54,408 nt of DNA from positions 1-54,408 of the forward strand of contig NZ_AUNE01000047.1 of NCBI RefSeq assembly GCF_000447755.1. Reading direction: 5' to 3'. This document shows, piece by piece, positions 27,124 through 36,107 of the stretch (positions are counted from its first letter, which is position 1; every line of letters begins with the position of its first letter). Under the pieces are notes generated by a model that saw only the letters and a program-made list of their open reading frames with translations, was not told the DNA's origin and did no database searches. Both the position numbers and the translations under genes were made by a program. This DNA is from Bacteriovorax sp. BSW11_IV (GTDB lineage Bacteria > Bdellovibrionota > Bacteriovoracia > Bacteriovoracales > Bacteriovoracaceae).

Positions 27124-27778
27124 GAGTTTTTAACCACTGATCAAATAAACTGTCCTGAGATTTTAAGAGCATCTGCTCTAAAGTTTTTACGAGAATAACT
27201 TTTTTCGTATCAAAGTGATGGAAGACTTCTTTATCGTTATCCCACCCAACGAGAATTCGCTTGTCACTGAAGTATCCAATCGTTATTGGAAAAATGTGAA
27301 ATACTTTTGAGCGGTATTTTATTTCAAGCTTTTTTCTCATGCGAATAGCATTTCGCAATTGATCCAAGTCTTCTTCTTGATGCTCTTTCGTGGCCGGTGC
27401 GCCGACTCTTAGAGTTAGGCGATTCATTTCTTTGATCGTATTTTTTGGAAGTCCTTCAGAAATTTTCGAGAAGACATTTTGCGATGCTTTTGAAAGGGGA
27501 GCATCGCCGTATTGTTGTACCCATTGTAATCCTAAAACAATAGCATCGAGCTCATCTTGATTAAACATAAGCGGAGGTATGAAAAAGCCCGGCCTTAAAA
27601 TATAACCAACACCTGGCTCACCAATGATTTCGGCACCCTTGTTTTGTAAAAGCGCAATGTCTCGATACAAAGTTCTAAGACTTATATTTAATTTTTGCGC
27701 AAGCTTTTCACCGCTTATGGGATAGCGGTTTGTGCGCAAAATCTGTAAAAGCTCCAAAAGACGATCACTTCGTATCAT
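27113..27778 (-). CDS. WYL-domain transcriptional regulator (YafY/DeoR-like)
   Basis: The protein (221 aa) has an N-terminal winged HTH (ISGEKLAQKLNISLRTLYRD) and a WYL-type sensor region (LEIKYRSKVFHIFPITIGYF). It is shorter than usual at the C-terminal end. Its start lies 76 bp from the divergent VOC gene, with a 7-bp-arm palindrome between them, so it most likely controls the VOC gene and itself. The inducing ligand is unknown. Confidence 0.88.
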   Translation of the reverse strand: MIRSDRLLELLQILRTNRYPISGEKLAQKLNISLRTLYRDIALLQNKGAEIIGEPGVGYILRPGFFIPPLMFNQDELDAIVLGLQWVQQYGDAPLSKASQNVFSKISEGLPKNTIKEMNRLTLRVGAPATKEHQEEDLDQLRNAIRMRKKLEIKYRSKVFHIFPITIGYFSDKRILVGWDNDKEVFHHFDTKKVILVKTLEQMLLKSQDSLFDQWLKTQKT

Positions 27779-27789
27779 ATTTTATTTAT

Positions 27790-27808
27790 ACTGACATTTT
27801 TTGTCAGT
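27790..27808. promoter_or_regulatory. Palindromic operator between WYL regulator and VOC gene
   Basis: ACTGACA and TGTCAGT are perfect inverted arms separated by TTTTT, 12 bp ahead of the regulator's start codon. The position and symmetry indicate the regulator's own binding site. Confidence 0.7.
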
Positions 27809-27854
27809 GTCATCTGTTATTCTGATTTCAGAAAAACTTAACTAGGAGAGTCCC

Positions 27855-28220
27855 ATGAATGTATTAAACTTGATCACGATTTATGTCAGTGACGTAAAAA
27901 AAAGCACCGAGTTCTACAAGAAAATTTTTGAAATTGAGCCAAGCTTTTGCGTCCCCACATACGTTTCATTTGCAATGAATAATGGCCTTAGCTTTTCTTT
28001 GTGGTCAAACAAAGCAAAAGATTTTCTTTCAGAAGGAGAGGGAAGCCGCTTTGAGCTCTCTATCATGGTTTCTGACGAAAGCAGCGTCTTGGATTTATAT
28101 GAGAAGTGGCAGGGGCTTGGTGTTGTCATTGAGCAGGAATTTCACAAGGCGGTTTTTGGGCCGACGTTTGTGGCGTTGGATCTTGATGGGCATAGGGTTA
28201 GGGTTTGTGTGCCGGATTAG
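27855..28220 (+). CDS. VOC-superfamily (glyoxalase-like) protein
   Basis: The protein (121 aa) has the paired beta-alpha-beta-beta-beta pattern, starting LITIYVSDVKKSTEFYKKIF and ending VALDLDGHRVRVCVPD. Members bind a metal and act as lyases, dioxygenases or antibiotic-binding proteins; metal ligands could not be fixed here. It has a good ribosome-binding site (TAGGAGAG) and is divergent from its probable WYL regulator. Confidence 0.88.
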   Translation: MNVLNLITIYVSDVKKSTEFYKKIFEIEPSFCVPTYVSFAMNNGLSFSLWSNKAKDFLSEGEGSRFELSIMVSDESSVLDLYEKWQGLGVVIEQEFHKAVFGPTFVALDLDGHRVRVCVPD

Positions 28221-28361
28221 AGGCATTGATGTTGTATCAAGGTTCTTGTAACGGGGTGTGTTGGGGGAGTAATTAAATCAGAGGATCATGTGGGAATCTT
28301 TGGTCTTAGTTTTTAATTTTCTATGTTATTCTGTTTCGAGATAAAATTGTATGTCGTTTAC

Positions 28362-28483
28362 GTTAAAAGGAGTTCAAAAAATAATTGCAGAGTTTAATTA
28401 TTCTCCAGTTATGGCCGCTTTCTTGATGTTGGTTCGGACGCGAGCGAGAGAGGGCATGGGCTTTGTTAAGAAAACTTGATTTG
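28362..28483 (+). pseudogene. Collapsed copy of ssrA 3' half and flank
   Basis: Bases 28,362-28,421 match ssrA from 23,565: GTTAAAAGGAG, then the tag frame reading IIAEFNYSPVMAA. The copy then jumps through the shared octamer GGCCGCTT to ssrA position 23,830 (GATGTTGGTTCGGACGCG). It jumps again to the downstream flank at 24,014 (GAGAGAGGGC, TTTGTTAAGAAAAC). The tag stop codon, the T-arm and the 3' end are lost, so no functional RNA can form. It marks an older junction at the ssrA hot spot. Confidence 0.85.
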
Positions 28484-28565
28484 AAGAATTTCAAAATTTA
28501 CTTAGAATTATAATTTCTAAGTTTCTCCTAAGACAATTCTGATTGAAAACTTTTATTGTATTTCA

Positions 28566-28590
28566 TTGTCATTGGTTGTCATCTGTTGTC
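28566..28590. repeat. Three TTGTC iterons, 10-bp period
   Basis: TTGTCAT, TTGTCAT and TTGTCTA start at 28,566, 28,576 and 28,586, one helical turn apart, 40 bp before the HTH gene. They are likely binding sites for that protein or another operon regulator. Confidence 0.6.
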
Positions 28591-28630
28591 TAATTTATAG
28601 GTGCAATTATAACTGATTAGGAGTCACTTT

Positions 28631-28807
28631 ATGAGTGAACGGTGGTTGTCTGTCGTTGAAATAGCAGAACATCTTGGGGTTTCTAAGGAAACTATTTATC
28701 GATGGCTTGAGAAAGGAAAGATTCCTGCTCATCGAGTTGGAAAGCTATGGAAGTTTAAGGCCACTGAAGTTGATGAATGGATTACAGCAGGTGGGGCAAA
28801 TGAGTAA
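28631..28807 (+). CDS. Small excisionase/MerR-type HTH protein
   Basis: The protein (58 aa) begins MSERWLSVVEIAEHLGVSKE and continues TIYRWLEKGKIPAHRVGKLW, the compact winged HTH of the excise/Xis family. Such proteins bend DNA during excision or act as small regulators. It is the first gene of the SIR2/type I restriction operon, overlapping the SIR2 gene by 8 bp. With three phased repeats just upstream, autoregulation of the operon is likely. No integrase is present in the window, so a purely regulatory role is favoured over excision. Confidence 0.85.
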   Translation: MSERWLSVVEIAEHLGVSKETIYRWLEKGKIPAHRVGKLWKFKATEVDEWITAGGANE

Positions 28808-29915
28808 CCAAGAAGCATTTAATGAGGAATCAGCACTTGAGAGTTTTATAGAGATAAACTCTAAGCTAAACTCTCACTTGTATGAATTAAATGAAGAATT
28901 TAACGAAGAGTATGACGAGTTTCATAAAGAAGAGAAGGGTGAAATTGAGATCGAGGAATACAAATTTTCTCCAAGCGAAATATTATTCTATTTGAAAAGA
29001 GAAGCATACGACGATGCGCTCAGTACTTGGGAGTCAAATAGATCTACTATGTTGGATGAGGAGTTTGCAGAACTATTAAATTTAAATTCTAATTTTGGGC
29101 GCATAGATGATTTAATTAAGTTGATCAAGAACAAGAGAGTTATTCCATTTGTCGGAGCTGGAATGACTGTCGATTGCGATATGCCTACCTGGACAAACTT
29201 CTTAATTGATTTAGCGACTGAACAGCAACTAGATGTTGATATAATAAAGGCAATGCTTTCAGGCGGTAAATATGATGAGTGTGCAGATATTCTTATTAAA
29301 AAAATGCAAGATATTCAATTCAATGAAAAATATCGTCACAAATTTACCCTTAGAGGACCAGTAAAAGGCTCAATTAAATACTTTCCGAACTTGTTTAATA
29401 ATGGTGTCATTACTACTAATTTCGATAAGGTACTTGAGTCTGCCTACGGTACAGTGGTTCCTGTTAAGGAAGGTGTAAATTCAGACTGGGTTTCTGACGT
29501 TAAATGTGGAAAGCATCAAATATATAAAATTCATGGAACGATGGAAGGTGTTGCAAATAGAGTCTTAACCAAAGCGGAATATGATAAACGATATGGAAGT
29601 GATGATATTAATTTTGAATTAGAATTAACAAAGTTTATTAAAACTGCCGCAGAGGTTTCTAGCTTCTTTTTTATTGGATGTAGTCTAACTGTAGATAGAG
29701 TTATTCAAGTTCTTGAAAAGTTAAAAACTGAATACAGTTCAAACACACTTCATTATGCATTTTTACAAAAACCAAGTGATGAGGGTTTATTAGTTGAAAG
29801 GCAAAACAAATTAGCCAAAGTGAATATCCTACCGATTTGGTATCCAGAAAAGGATTACGAGAAAGTGGAACTTTTACTTAAATATATGAAATATAGATTA
29901 GAGGGAAAAATATGA
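28800..29915 (+). CDS. SIR2-domain protein, probable NAD+ hydrolase
   Basis: ATG at 28800 is chosen: it overlaps the HTH gene by 8 bp, and the earlier open frame lies entirely inside that gene. The 371-aa protein has an acidic helical head and a SIR2 domain from about residue 105: PFVGAGMTVDCDMPTWTNFL (NAD loop), GVITTNFDKVLES, the catalytic His in IYKIHGTM (about residue 242), and FFFIGCSLTVD. In phage defence such domains deplete NAD+. The ATGA overlap with hsdM ties its production to the methylase. I infer an abortive back-up to restriction. A deacylase role is less likely given the context. Confidence 0.87.
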   Translation: MSNQEAFNEESALESFIEINSKLNSHLYELNEEFNEEYDEFHKEEKGEIEIEEYKFSPSEILFYLKREAYDDALSTWESNRSTMLDEEFAELLNLNSNFGRIDDLIKLIKNKRVIPFVGAGMTVDCDMPTWTNFLIDLATEQQLDVDIIKAMLSGGKYDECADILIKKMQDIQFNEKYRHKFTLRGPVKGSIKYFPNLFNNGVITTNFDKVLESAYGTVVPVKEGVNSDWVSDVKCGKHQIYKIHGTMEGVANRVLTKAEYDKRYGSDDINFELELTKFIKTAAEVSSFFFIGCSLTVDRVIQVLEKLKTEYSSNTLHYAFLQKPSDEGLLVERQNKLAKVNILPIWYPEKDYEKVELLLKYMKYRLEGKI

Positions 29916-31651
29916 GCAAAGTAACACAAGAAGAAATTAATAAAATCCTTTGGGATGCCTGTGACACCTTTAGAGGTGTAGTTGATGCCGGAGAGTATAA
30001 AAACTACATCCTAACGATGTTATTCATAAAATACTTATCAGATAGCTACGAAGAGAAGTATGAGGCTTATAGCAAGCAATTTGATGGTAATGAGACTCGT
30101 ATTAAAAGGGCCCTAGAAAAAGAAAGTTTTGTTCTACCTGATGGATGCCATTTCAATGATATTTATAAGCAAAAAGAAGAGAAGAACATTGGCGAAATTA
30201 TCGATATTGCTCTTTCAAAAATTGAAAATGCTAATAAAGAAAAACTAGAGAACGTCTTTAGAAACGTAAGTTTTAACTCTGAAGCAAACCTCGGTAAAAC
30301 TCAAAGCCGAAACGCAAGGCTAAAGCATCTTCTTGATGATTTCAATAATCCAAAACTTAATATGAGAAAATCCAATATTGGGGACATGGATGTTATTGGT
30401 AATGCTTATGAGTTTTTGATTGCGAATTTCGCTGCTGGAGCTGGTAAAAAGGCAGGGGAGTTTTATACTCCCTCTGAAGTGTCTCAACTCCTAGCGATGC
30501 TTGTTAAGCCTGAGAAAGGGGCAAGAATCTATGACCCCACTTGTGGTTCAGGCTCACTTTTAATTCGCTGTGCTGAACAGTTAACAAAAAATGGTATTAA
30601 TGACTTTCAAATTTATGGCCAGGAAATTACAGGGGCCACTTGGGCACTAGCGAAGATGAATATGTTTCTTCATGGCTTTGATCGATCAGTCATTGAAAAT
30701 GGTGACACCATTAGAAATCCAATTCATCTTGAAAATGATGAACTTATGAAATTTGATGTGGTGGTAGCTAATCCCCCTTTTAGTTTAGATAAGTGGGGTC
30801 TTGAAGAAGCACAAAATGATTCTTATGGTCGTTTTAATTATGGTATTCCTCCAAAAAGTTATGGAGAACTTGCTTTTGTTCAGCACATGGTAGCCTCTCT
30901 TAATAAAAATGGAAGGTGCGCTGTCGTTCTTCCTCACGGTGTTCTTTTTAGAGGATCAAGTGAGCAAAAAATTCGAGAGGGTTTAATAAAAGATGATTTA
31001 CTTGAGGCAGTGATTGGGCTTCCAACGAATCTATTCTTTGGAACAGGTATCCCAGCATCTGTGATGGTTTTTAATAAGAAAAAGCCAGCGAATAGAAAAA
31101 ATAAGGTTTTATTTATTAATGCAGATTTAGAGTTTCAAGAAGGGAAGAATCAAAATAAACTTCGTGAACAAGACCTGAATCATATTGTTCAAAATTTTAG
31201 TGAATTTAAAACAGAGAATCTCTATCGTCATGAAGATAAGCATTATTCAAGAGTCATTGATATTAAAGAAATTGAAGAGAATGACTTTAATCTAAATATT
31301 CGTCGTTACGCCGATACTTCAGCTCCTCCTGAGATATTTGATGTAAAAGCCATTCTTCATGGTGGGATTCCTAAATATGAAGTGATGGATGGTTATATTC
31401 AAGACATCATTGATGGCTTTGATGTTTCAGTTGTCTTTGATGAAAGAGACAAGGACTATTACGTCTTTAAAAACAAAATAGATTCAAAAGAAAAGATTCG
31501 AGAAGTCATGGGTGAAGTTGATCAAGCAATTATTTCTCAGGTAGAGAAATGGTGGGATAAATACTCTACACCGCTAAGGGGGATTGAGGCTCAGTGCGCT
31601 GAGGCTGAGAAAGAGATGAACGCATTTCTTAAGGAATTGGGTTATGAGTAA
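29912..31651 (+). CDS. hsdM: Type I restriction-modification methyltransferase HsdM
   Basis: The protein (579 aa) has an HsdM N-terminal helical domain (residues 5-150), then the N6-adenine methylase core with AdoMet motif I YDPTCGSGSLLIR (about residue 207) and catalytic motif IV VVANPPFSLD. It starts within the SIR2 stop (ATGA) and overlaps hsdS by 8 bp. Two HsdM with one HsdS form the modification enzyme; adding HsdR gives the restriction complex. The length and motifs are complete, so it should be active. Confidence 0.96.
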   Translation: MSKVTQEEINKILWDACDTFRGVVDAGEYKNYILTMLFIKYLSDSYEEKYEAYSKQFDGNETRIKRALEKESFVLPDGCHFNDIYKQKEEKNIGEIIDIALSKIENANKEKLENVFRNVSFNSEANLGKTQSRNARLKHLLDDFNNPKLNMRKSNIGDMDVIGNAYEFLIANFAAGAGKKAGEFYTPSEVSQLLAMLVKPEKGARIYDPTCGSGSLLIRCAEQLTKNGINDFQIYGQEITGATWALAKMNMFLHGFDRSVIENGDTIRNPIHLENDELMKFDVVVANPPFSLDKWGLEEAQNDSYGRFNYGIPPKSYGELAFVQHMVASLNKNGRCAVVLPHGVLFRGSSEQKIREGLIKDDLLEAVIGLPTNLFFGTGIPASVMVFNKKKPANRKNKVLFINADLEFQEGKNQNKLREQDLNHIVQNFSEFKTENLYRHEDKHYSRVIDIKEIEENDFNLNIRRYADTSAPPEIFDVKAILHGGIPKYEVMDGYIQDIIDGFDVSVVFDERDKDYYVFKNKIDSKEKIREVMGEVDQAIISQVEKWWDKYSTPLRGIEAQCAEAEKEMNAFLKELGYE

Positions 31652-32873
31652 GATTCCAGAGGGCTGGTCTAGAGAGTCAATTGGCTCCGTCGGTGACAAG
31701 TTTGTGGGGGGGGGAACTCCATCTCGTGAAGTTAAAGATTATTACAATGGAGATATTCCTTGGTTAACGGTTAAAGACTTAAGCGAAAAAGACTTTTATA
31801 AAGGTAATGCGGAAGAGAAAATTACTTTGAAAGCAATTGAAGAAAGTTCGTCTAACTTAATAGAAGAGAGAAATATAATTGTATCTACTCGTATGGGGCT
31901 AGGAAGAGGGATCATTAACACCTGTCCGATGGCAATTAATCAAGATATGAGAGCAATTTATTTAAAAAAATCAAAAGTAACGAATGAATATTTCTTGCAG
32001 TGGTATAAGGGCAACTCAGAAAAAGTTGAAGCACTTGGGTCTGGATCAACTGTAAAGGGTATTACTCTTGATTTGTTAAAAGGTATTGAAATACCGCTGC
32101 CTTCAATGCCTGAACAAAAGAAAATCGCAGAAATTCTCACATCAGTAGATAAGGTCATTGAGTTAACTGAAATTGAAATTGAAAAACTTAAAAACCTTAA
32201 AAAAGGGATGATGCAAGACCTTTTAACTAAAGGGATTGGGCATACTAAGTTTAAGGATAGTCCGATTGGGAAGATTCCGGAGAGTTGGGAAAAAGAGACA
32301 ATTGGCAGTGTTGGTGAGAAATTTATCGGAGGAGGAACACCATCTAGGGCAGTTAGCGAATATTATAACGGTGATATTCCATGGCTAACGGTTAAGGATT
32401 TATCAGACAATGACTTTTATAAATCAACAGCAGAGGAAAAAGTTACATTGAAGGCAATTAGGGAGAGTTCTTCTAATTTAGTTGAAGAAAATAATATTAT
32501 TTTATCAACGAGAATGGGGTTAGGAAGAGGAGTGATAAATACGTGTGCAATGGCAATCAATCAAGATATGAGAGCAATTTATTTGAAGAAAGAAAAAATT
32601 ACTAATGAGTTTTTCTTGCAATGGTATAAGGCAAATTCAGAAAAGGTAATAGGTCTAGGCTCTGGATCAACTGTTAAAGGAATTACTTTAGACCTACTTA
32701 AAGCCATCGAATTGTATCTTCCGCCAATACCTGAGCAAAAGAAGATTGTCTCAATTTTGGAATCAATAGATAAAAGAACTGATTCGCTAATATTGAAATT
32801 AGTGAAGTCAAAGAATATGAAAAAAGGACTAATGCAAGACCTCCTTACTGGAAAAGTAAGAGTGAAAGTCTAA
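31644..32873 (+). CDS. hsdS: Type I specificity subunit HsdS with two near-identical halves
   Basis: The protein (409 aa) has two target-recognition domains, each followed by a conserved helix (LKNLKKGMMQDLL; SKNMKKGLMQDLL). The two TRDs (from IPEGW and from IPESW) are about 78% identical by my count by eye, sharing DIPWLTVKDLS, STRMGLGRG and GSGSTVKGITLDLLK. HsdS halves each read one part of a bipartite site, so equal halves predict a palindromic site. A run of nine G (31,706-31,714) encodes part of VGGG in the first TRD, while the second TRD uses GGA codons there. The gene overlaps hsdM by 8 bp and is 12 bp from hsdR. Confidence 0.96.
   Translation: MSKIPEGWSRESIGSVGDKFVGGGTPSREVKDYYNGDIPWLTVKDLSEKDFYKGNAEEKITLKAIEESSSNLIEERNIIVSTRMGLGRGIINTCPMAINQDMRAIYLKKSKVTNEYFLQWYKGNSEKVEALGSGSTVKGITLDLLKGIEIPLPSMPEQKKIAEILTSVDKVIELTEIEIEKLKNLKKGMMQDLLTKGIGHTKFKDSPIGKIPESWEKETIGSVGEKFIGGGTPSRAVSEYYNGDIPWLTVKDLSDNDFYKSTAEEKVTLKAIRESSSNLVEENNIILSTRMGLGRGVINTCAMAINQDMRAIYLKKEKITNEFFLQWYKANSEKVIGLGSGSTVKGITLDLLKAIELYLPPIPEQKKIVSILESIDKRTDSLILKLVKSKNMKKGLMQDLLTGKVRVKV
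31706..31714 (+). repeat. G9 homopolymer inside hsdS
   Basis: Nine consecutive G lie about 60 bp into hsdS in an AT-rich genome. Slipped-strand mispairing here would shift the frame at about residue 23 and switch HsdS off. Confidence 0.8.
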
Positions 32874-32885
32874 ACGGAGATAAAT

Positions 32886-35800
32886 ATGTACTCGAATCTA
32901 TTCATGGAAAGAATAGCCTCGCAAATACCAGCAGTGAAGCTACTCGTTAATAGTGGATATGACTATCTATCTCCAAATGACTGCATTGTTGAACGAGGGG
33001 ACACAAATACTGTAATCTTAAAAGATACACTTAAAAAGTCACTTCTAAAGATCAATTCGTTTATTCATAAAGATCAGCAGCTACCACTTCCTGAAAGTCT
33101 TATTGATGATGCCATCAAAGAGATCACTGATTGGAGTAATAATAATTTAAGACAAGATAACAAAGACCTGTATTATCACCTTATCAATGGAAAAGGGCTG
33201 ACCTTTCTTCACGAAGGGGAGAGAAAAAGTGCTCATCTTCACTTTTTTGATTTCAAAGATATTTCAAATAATACATTTCAAGTAACGGAAGAATTTAAGG
33301 TCCAAAGAAATGGACGTAAGCAACATTATATTCCAGATGTGGTCATTCTCGTTAATGGTATGCCTCTTGCTTCCATTGAATGCAAAAAGCCTGGACTTCC
33401 TGATGCGATCTCTAAAGGAATTGAACAGCATATAAGAAACCAAAACAGAGAAGGAATAACTAAATTTTATCTCTTTCAACAAATCTTAGGATCAATGGCC
33501 GGAAGCACAGGTGCTAGATATGGATCAGTGGGAACACCAGAAGAGTTTTGGGCAACGTGGAAGGAAGATCGATTTGAATCAATTGAGGAAAATCTTAAGG
33601 GCTTAGTTAATAAAGCGATCGATACAAAAATCAAGGATAAGATATTTGAATTTCGCCATCCTGCTGATCGAGCCATCATGGAGCAAAAATGGAATGAGGG
33701 AGCAAGAGAAGTTACAGCACAAGATCAGCTTCTTTATTTTGTCTTTAGACCTGAAAGGCTGATGGACATAATTCATAACTATATTATTTATGAAAATGAA
33801 GTAAAGATTGCTCCTCGTCATCAACAGTACTTTGCTGTCAGAGAAGCGATAAAAAGGGTTAAAGGGATTAAAGACGATGGGGCCAGAGAAGGTGGTGTTA
33901 TTTGGCATACCACAGGATCAGGTAAGTCTTACACCATGGTTATGCTTGCAAAGGCCATAAGGGCCAATACGCAATTACATGATTCAAAGATCGTGGTTGT
34001 TACAGATAGGGTTGATCTAGATAAACAGATTTGTGACACGTTTAGAGATTGTGGAGAAGAGCCACATAAAGCAAAGTCAGGTGATGATCTTAAAGATAGA
34101 ATAGCAAATAGAGATTATACCGTTCTAACAACAATAATAGATAAGTTTGAATCAGTGGCCAAAACTCATAAAGTAACTGATCAGTCTCAAAATATCTTCG
34201 TTTTAGTTGATGAAGGGCATCGTTCACAATTTGGTGAAACTCATGCTCTTATGAAAAATACTTTCAAAAATGCAGCTTTTATTGCTTTTACAGGAACTCC
34301 AATTAGACGAGTTAAGAAAAATGAAGATGTGGCCCAGGCTACAGAAACTCAATTTGGAGAGTTTATTCATAAGTATACAATGGAAAATGCTCTAGAAGAT
34401 GGAGCTGTTTGTCCAATTGTGTATGAAGGACGAATGGGGGAACTTAAAGGGGATCGTGAGAAGCTAGATCGATGGTTTGATAGGGTCACAAAAGACCTTA
34501 ACGATGATCAGAAAGCTGCCCTTAAAAAACGCTTTTCAATGGAGCAAGAGATACTTAAGGCAGAGGATAGAATTAGAGCGATTTCTTTAGATATTAAAAA
34601 TCACTACCGTGAAAATTTTAGAGCGGAAGGTGAGCCAACAAAAGATTTCATGAAAGGGCAGCTTGCCACAAATTCCAAAGATGAGGCACTTGATTATAAA
34701 AAGTTCCTTGAAGAATTTGGAATGAAAGTTGAGCTAGTTATTTCCTCTCCCGATATGCGTGAGGGGGCAAAATCCATAGATGAAGATGATCGCTCAGAAA
34801 TTGTGAAGTTCTGGGATGATGCTATGGCAAGATACGGAGGAGAGAAGAAGTATCAGGAAACAATCGTTAATAATTTTAAAAAGGAAGATGAACCTGAAAT
34901 TTTAATTGTTGTCGATAAACTCCTCACAGGCTTTGATGCTCCAAGAAATGCTGTTTTATATGTTGATAAGAGACTTAAGGAGCATAATGTCCTACAAGCT
35001 ATAGCGAGAGTTAATAGGCTTTGTCCTAAAAAATCTGAAGGTCTGGTTATTGATTATAGGGGAATTTTTGATGATATGAATGATGCGATCGATTTCTATC
35101 GTCAAATGGAAGGGGCAGACTTTGATCCTGAAGACATCAAAGGTTCTCTATTTGATAAGGCCAAAGAAGTTGCAAAATTAAACGATACTCTTAATATTCT
35201 TAAAGATCACTTCGCTTCAATTAATAATATGACTGATGATGAAGAGATTGGCCGCTACCTTGCCGATGAGAATCTAAGGAAAGAGTTTTATCAGAAGTTT
35301 AGAAATTTTCACAATATCTATAAATTGGCCCTTGGTTTTGCTCAATGGACCTATGACACAAGTGAGACTGATAAAAACAAATATAAAAATGAGTACAAAT
35401 ATTTTACTGAACTTAGAACCGTTATCAAAGAGCGTTATCCTGATGGAATCAATTATCAGGACTATGTTGATGATATTAAGCGCCTTGTTGACGTCAATCT
35501 AAAGTCAGATCCTCCCAAAGTAATTGTGGAGCAATTCAACATCTTTGATAAGGAGAAGTTTGAAGAAGAGACTAAGAAGAAGTCTGAGGGAGCAAGGGCA
35601 GATATTATGAGAAGCCTAGCTTCATCCCATATTTCAGAGCATTTTGATGAGGACCCAATCTTTTATAAAAAGCTGTCAGAAGTCATAGAAGAGGCCTATG
35701 AGAAGTATCGTGAACGCCGAATTTCAGAGGCTGAGTATTTAGAGATGATGCAAGATGTGCGTGATCGTATTGAAATTGATCTTGAAAATGATGTTCCATC

Positions 35801-36107
35801 AAAGGTTGCTCAAAAACAAACGACTAAGGCTTATTACAGAGTCGTTGAAACATTAAAAAAGAAAATAGAGAATATTACAAATGAACAGCTGTCAGATTTT
35901 GCCTTGAAGATAGATGAGGTCGTTAAAAAACATGCAGTTAAAGATTGGCAATTTGGTACTGATATTGAAAAGAAGATAATAAGTTCAATTGAAGTTGAGG
36001 TTTTTTATCCTCTTGAAGATCAATATGGCATTACATTTTCTGATAAAGAAATGAATGAAATTGTTGAAAACTTTATGTTGATCGCTAAAAGGCTGGATTA
36101 TAGATAA
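32886..36107 (+). CDS. hsdR: Type I restriction endonuclease/translocase HsdR
   Basis: The protein (1073 aa) has an N-terminal PD-(D/E)XK nuclease (IPDVVILVNG then ASIECKKPG, about residues 150-167). A superfamily 2 helicase follows: Walker A in HTTGSGKSYTMVML (about residue 342), VLVDEGHRSQFG, IAFTGTPIRR and the motif VI region QAIARVNRLCP. A helical C-terminal part for docking on HsdM comes last. All catalytic motifs are present. The last base of its stop overlaps the start of the YgjP-like gene. Confidence 0.96.
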   Translation: MYSNLFMERIASQIPAVKLLVNSGYDYLSPNDCIVERGDTNTVILKDTLKKSLLKINSFIHKDQQLPLPESLIDDAIKEITDWSNNNLRQDNKDLYYHLINGKGLTFLHEGERKSAHLHFFDFKDISNNTFQVTEEFKVQRNGRKQHYIPDVVILVNGMPLASIECKKPGLPDAISKGIEQHIRNQNREGITKFYLFQQILGSMAGSTGARYGSVGTPEEFWATWKEDRFESIEENLKGLVNKAIDTKIKDKIFEFRHPADRAIMEQKWNEGAREVTAQDQLLYFVFRPERLMDIIHNYIIYENEVKIAPRHQQYFAVREAIKRVKGIKDDGAREGGVIWHTTGSGKSYTMVMLAKAIRANTQLHDSKIVVVTDRVDLDKQICDTFRDCGEEPHKAKSGDDLKDRIANRDYTVLTTIIDKFESVAKTHKVTDQSQNIFVLVDEGHRSQFGETHALMKNTFKNAAFIAFTGTPIRRVKKNEDVAQATETQFGEFIHKYTMENALEDGAVCPIVYEGRMGELKGDREKLDRWFDRVTKDLNDDQKAALKKRFSMEQEILKAEDRIRAISLDIKNHYRENFRAEGEPTKDFMKGQLATNSKDEALDYKKFLEEFGMKVELVISSPDMREGAKSIDEDDRSEIVKFWDDAMARYGGEKKYQETIVNNFKKEDEPEILIVVDKLLTGFDAPRNAVLYVDKRLKEHNVLQAIARVNRLCPKKSEGLVIDYRGIFDDMNDAIDFYRQMEGADFDPEDIKGSLFDKAKEVAKLNDTLNILKDHFASINNMTDDEEIGRYLADENLRKEFYQKFRNFHNIYKLALGFAQWTYDTSETDKNKYKNEYKYFTELRTVIKERYPDGINYQDYVDDIKRLVDVNLKSDPPKVIVEQFNIFDKEKFEEETKKKSEGARADIMRSLASSHISEHFDEDPIFYKKLSEVIEEAYEKYRERRISEAEYLEMMQDVRDRIEIDLENDVPSKVAQKQTTKAYYRVVETLKKKIENITNEQLSDFALKIDEVVKKHAVKDWQFGTDIEKKIISSIEVEVFYPLEDQYGITFSDKEMNEIVENFMLIAKRLDYR

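Larger units (their letters stand above)
28221..28630. other. Gene-free stretch holding ssrA remnant and iterons
   Basis: No intact gene is visible. The stretch contains the collapsed ssrA copy (28,362-28,483) and three 10-bp-spaced TTGTC repeats (28,566-28,590) just ahead of the defence operon. Confidence 0.75.

Noticed and set aside
28631-28807. Excisionase acting with a local integrase
   Set aside because: No integrase or recombinase gene exists in the window, and the overlap with the SIR2 gene favours an operon regulator.
33603-33908. Minus-strand frame inside hsdR
   Set aside because: It is a shadow of a strong coding gene with all catalytic motifs; it has no ribosome-binding site or motif of its own.
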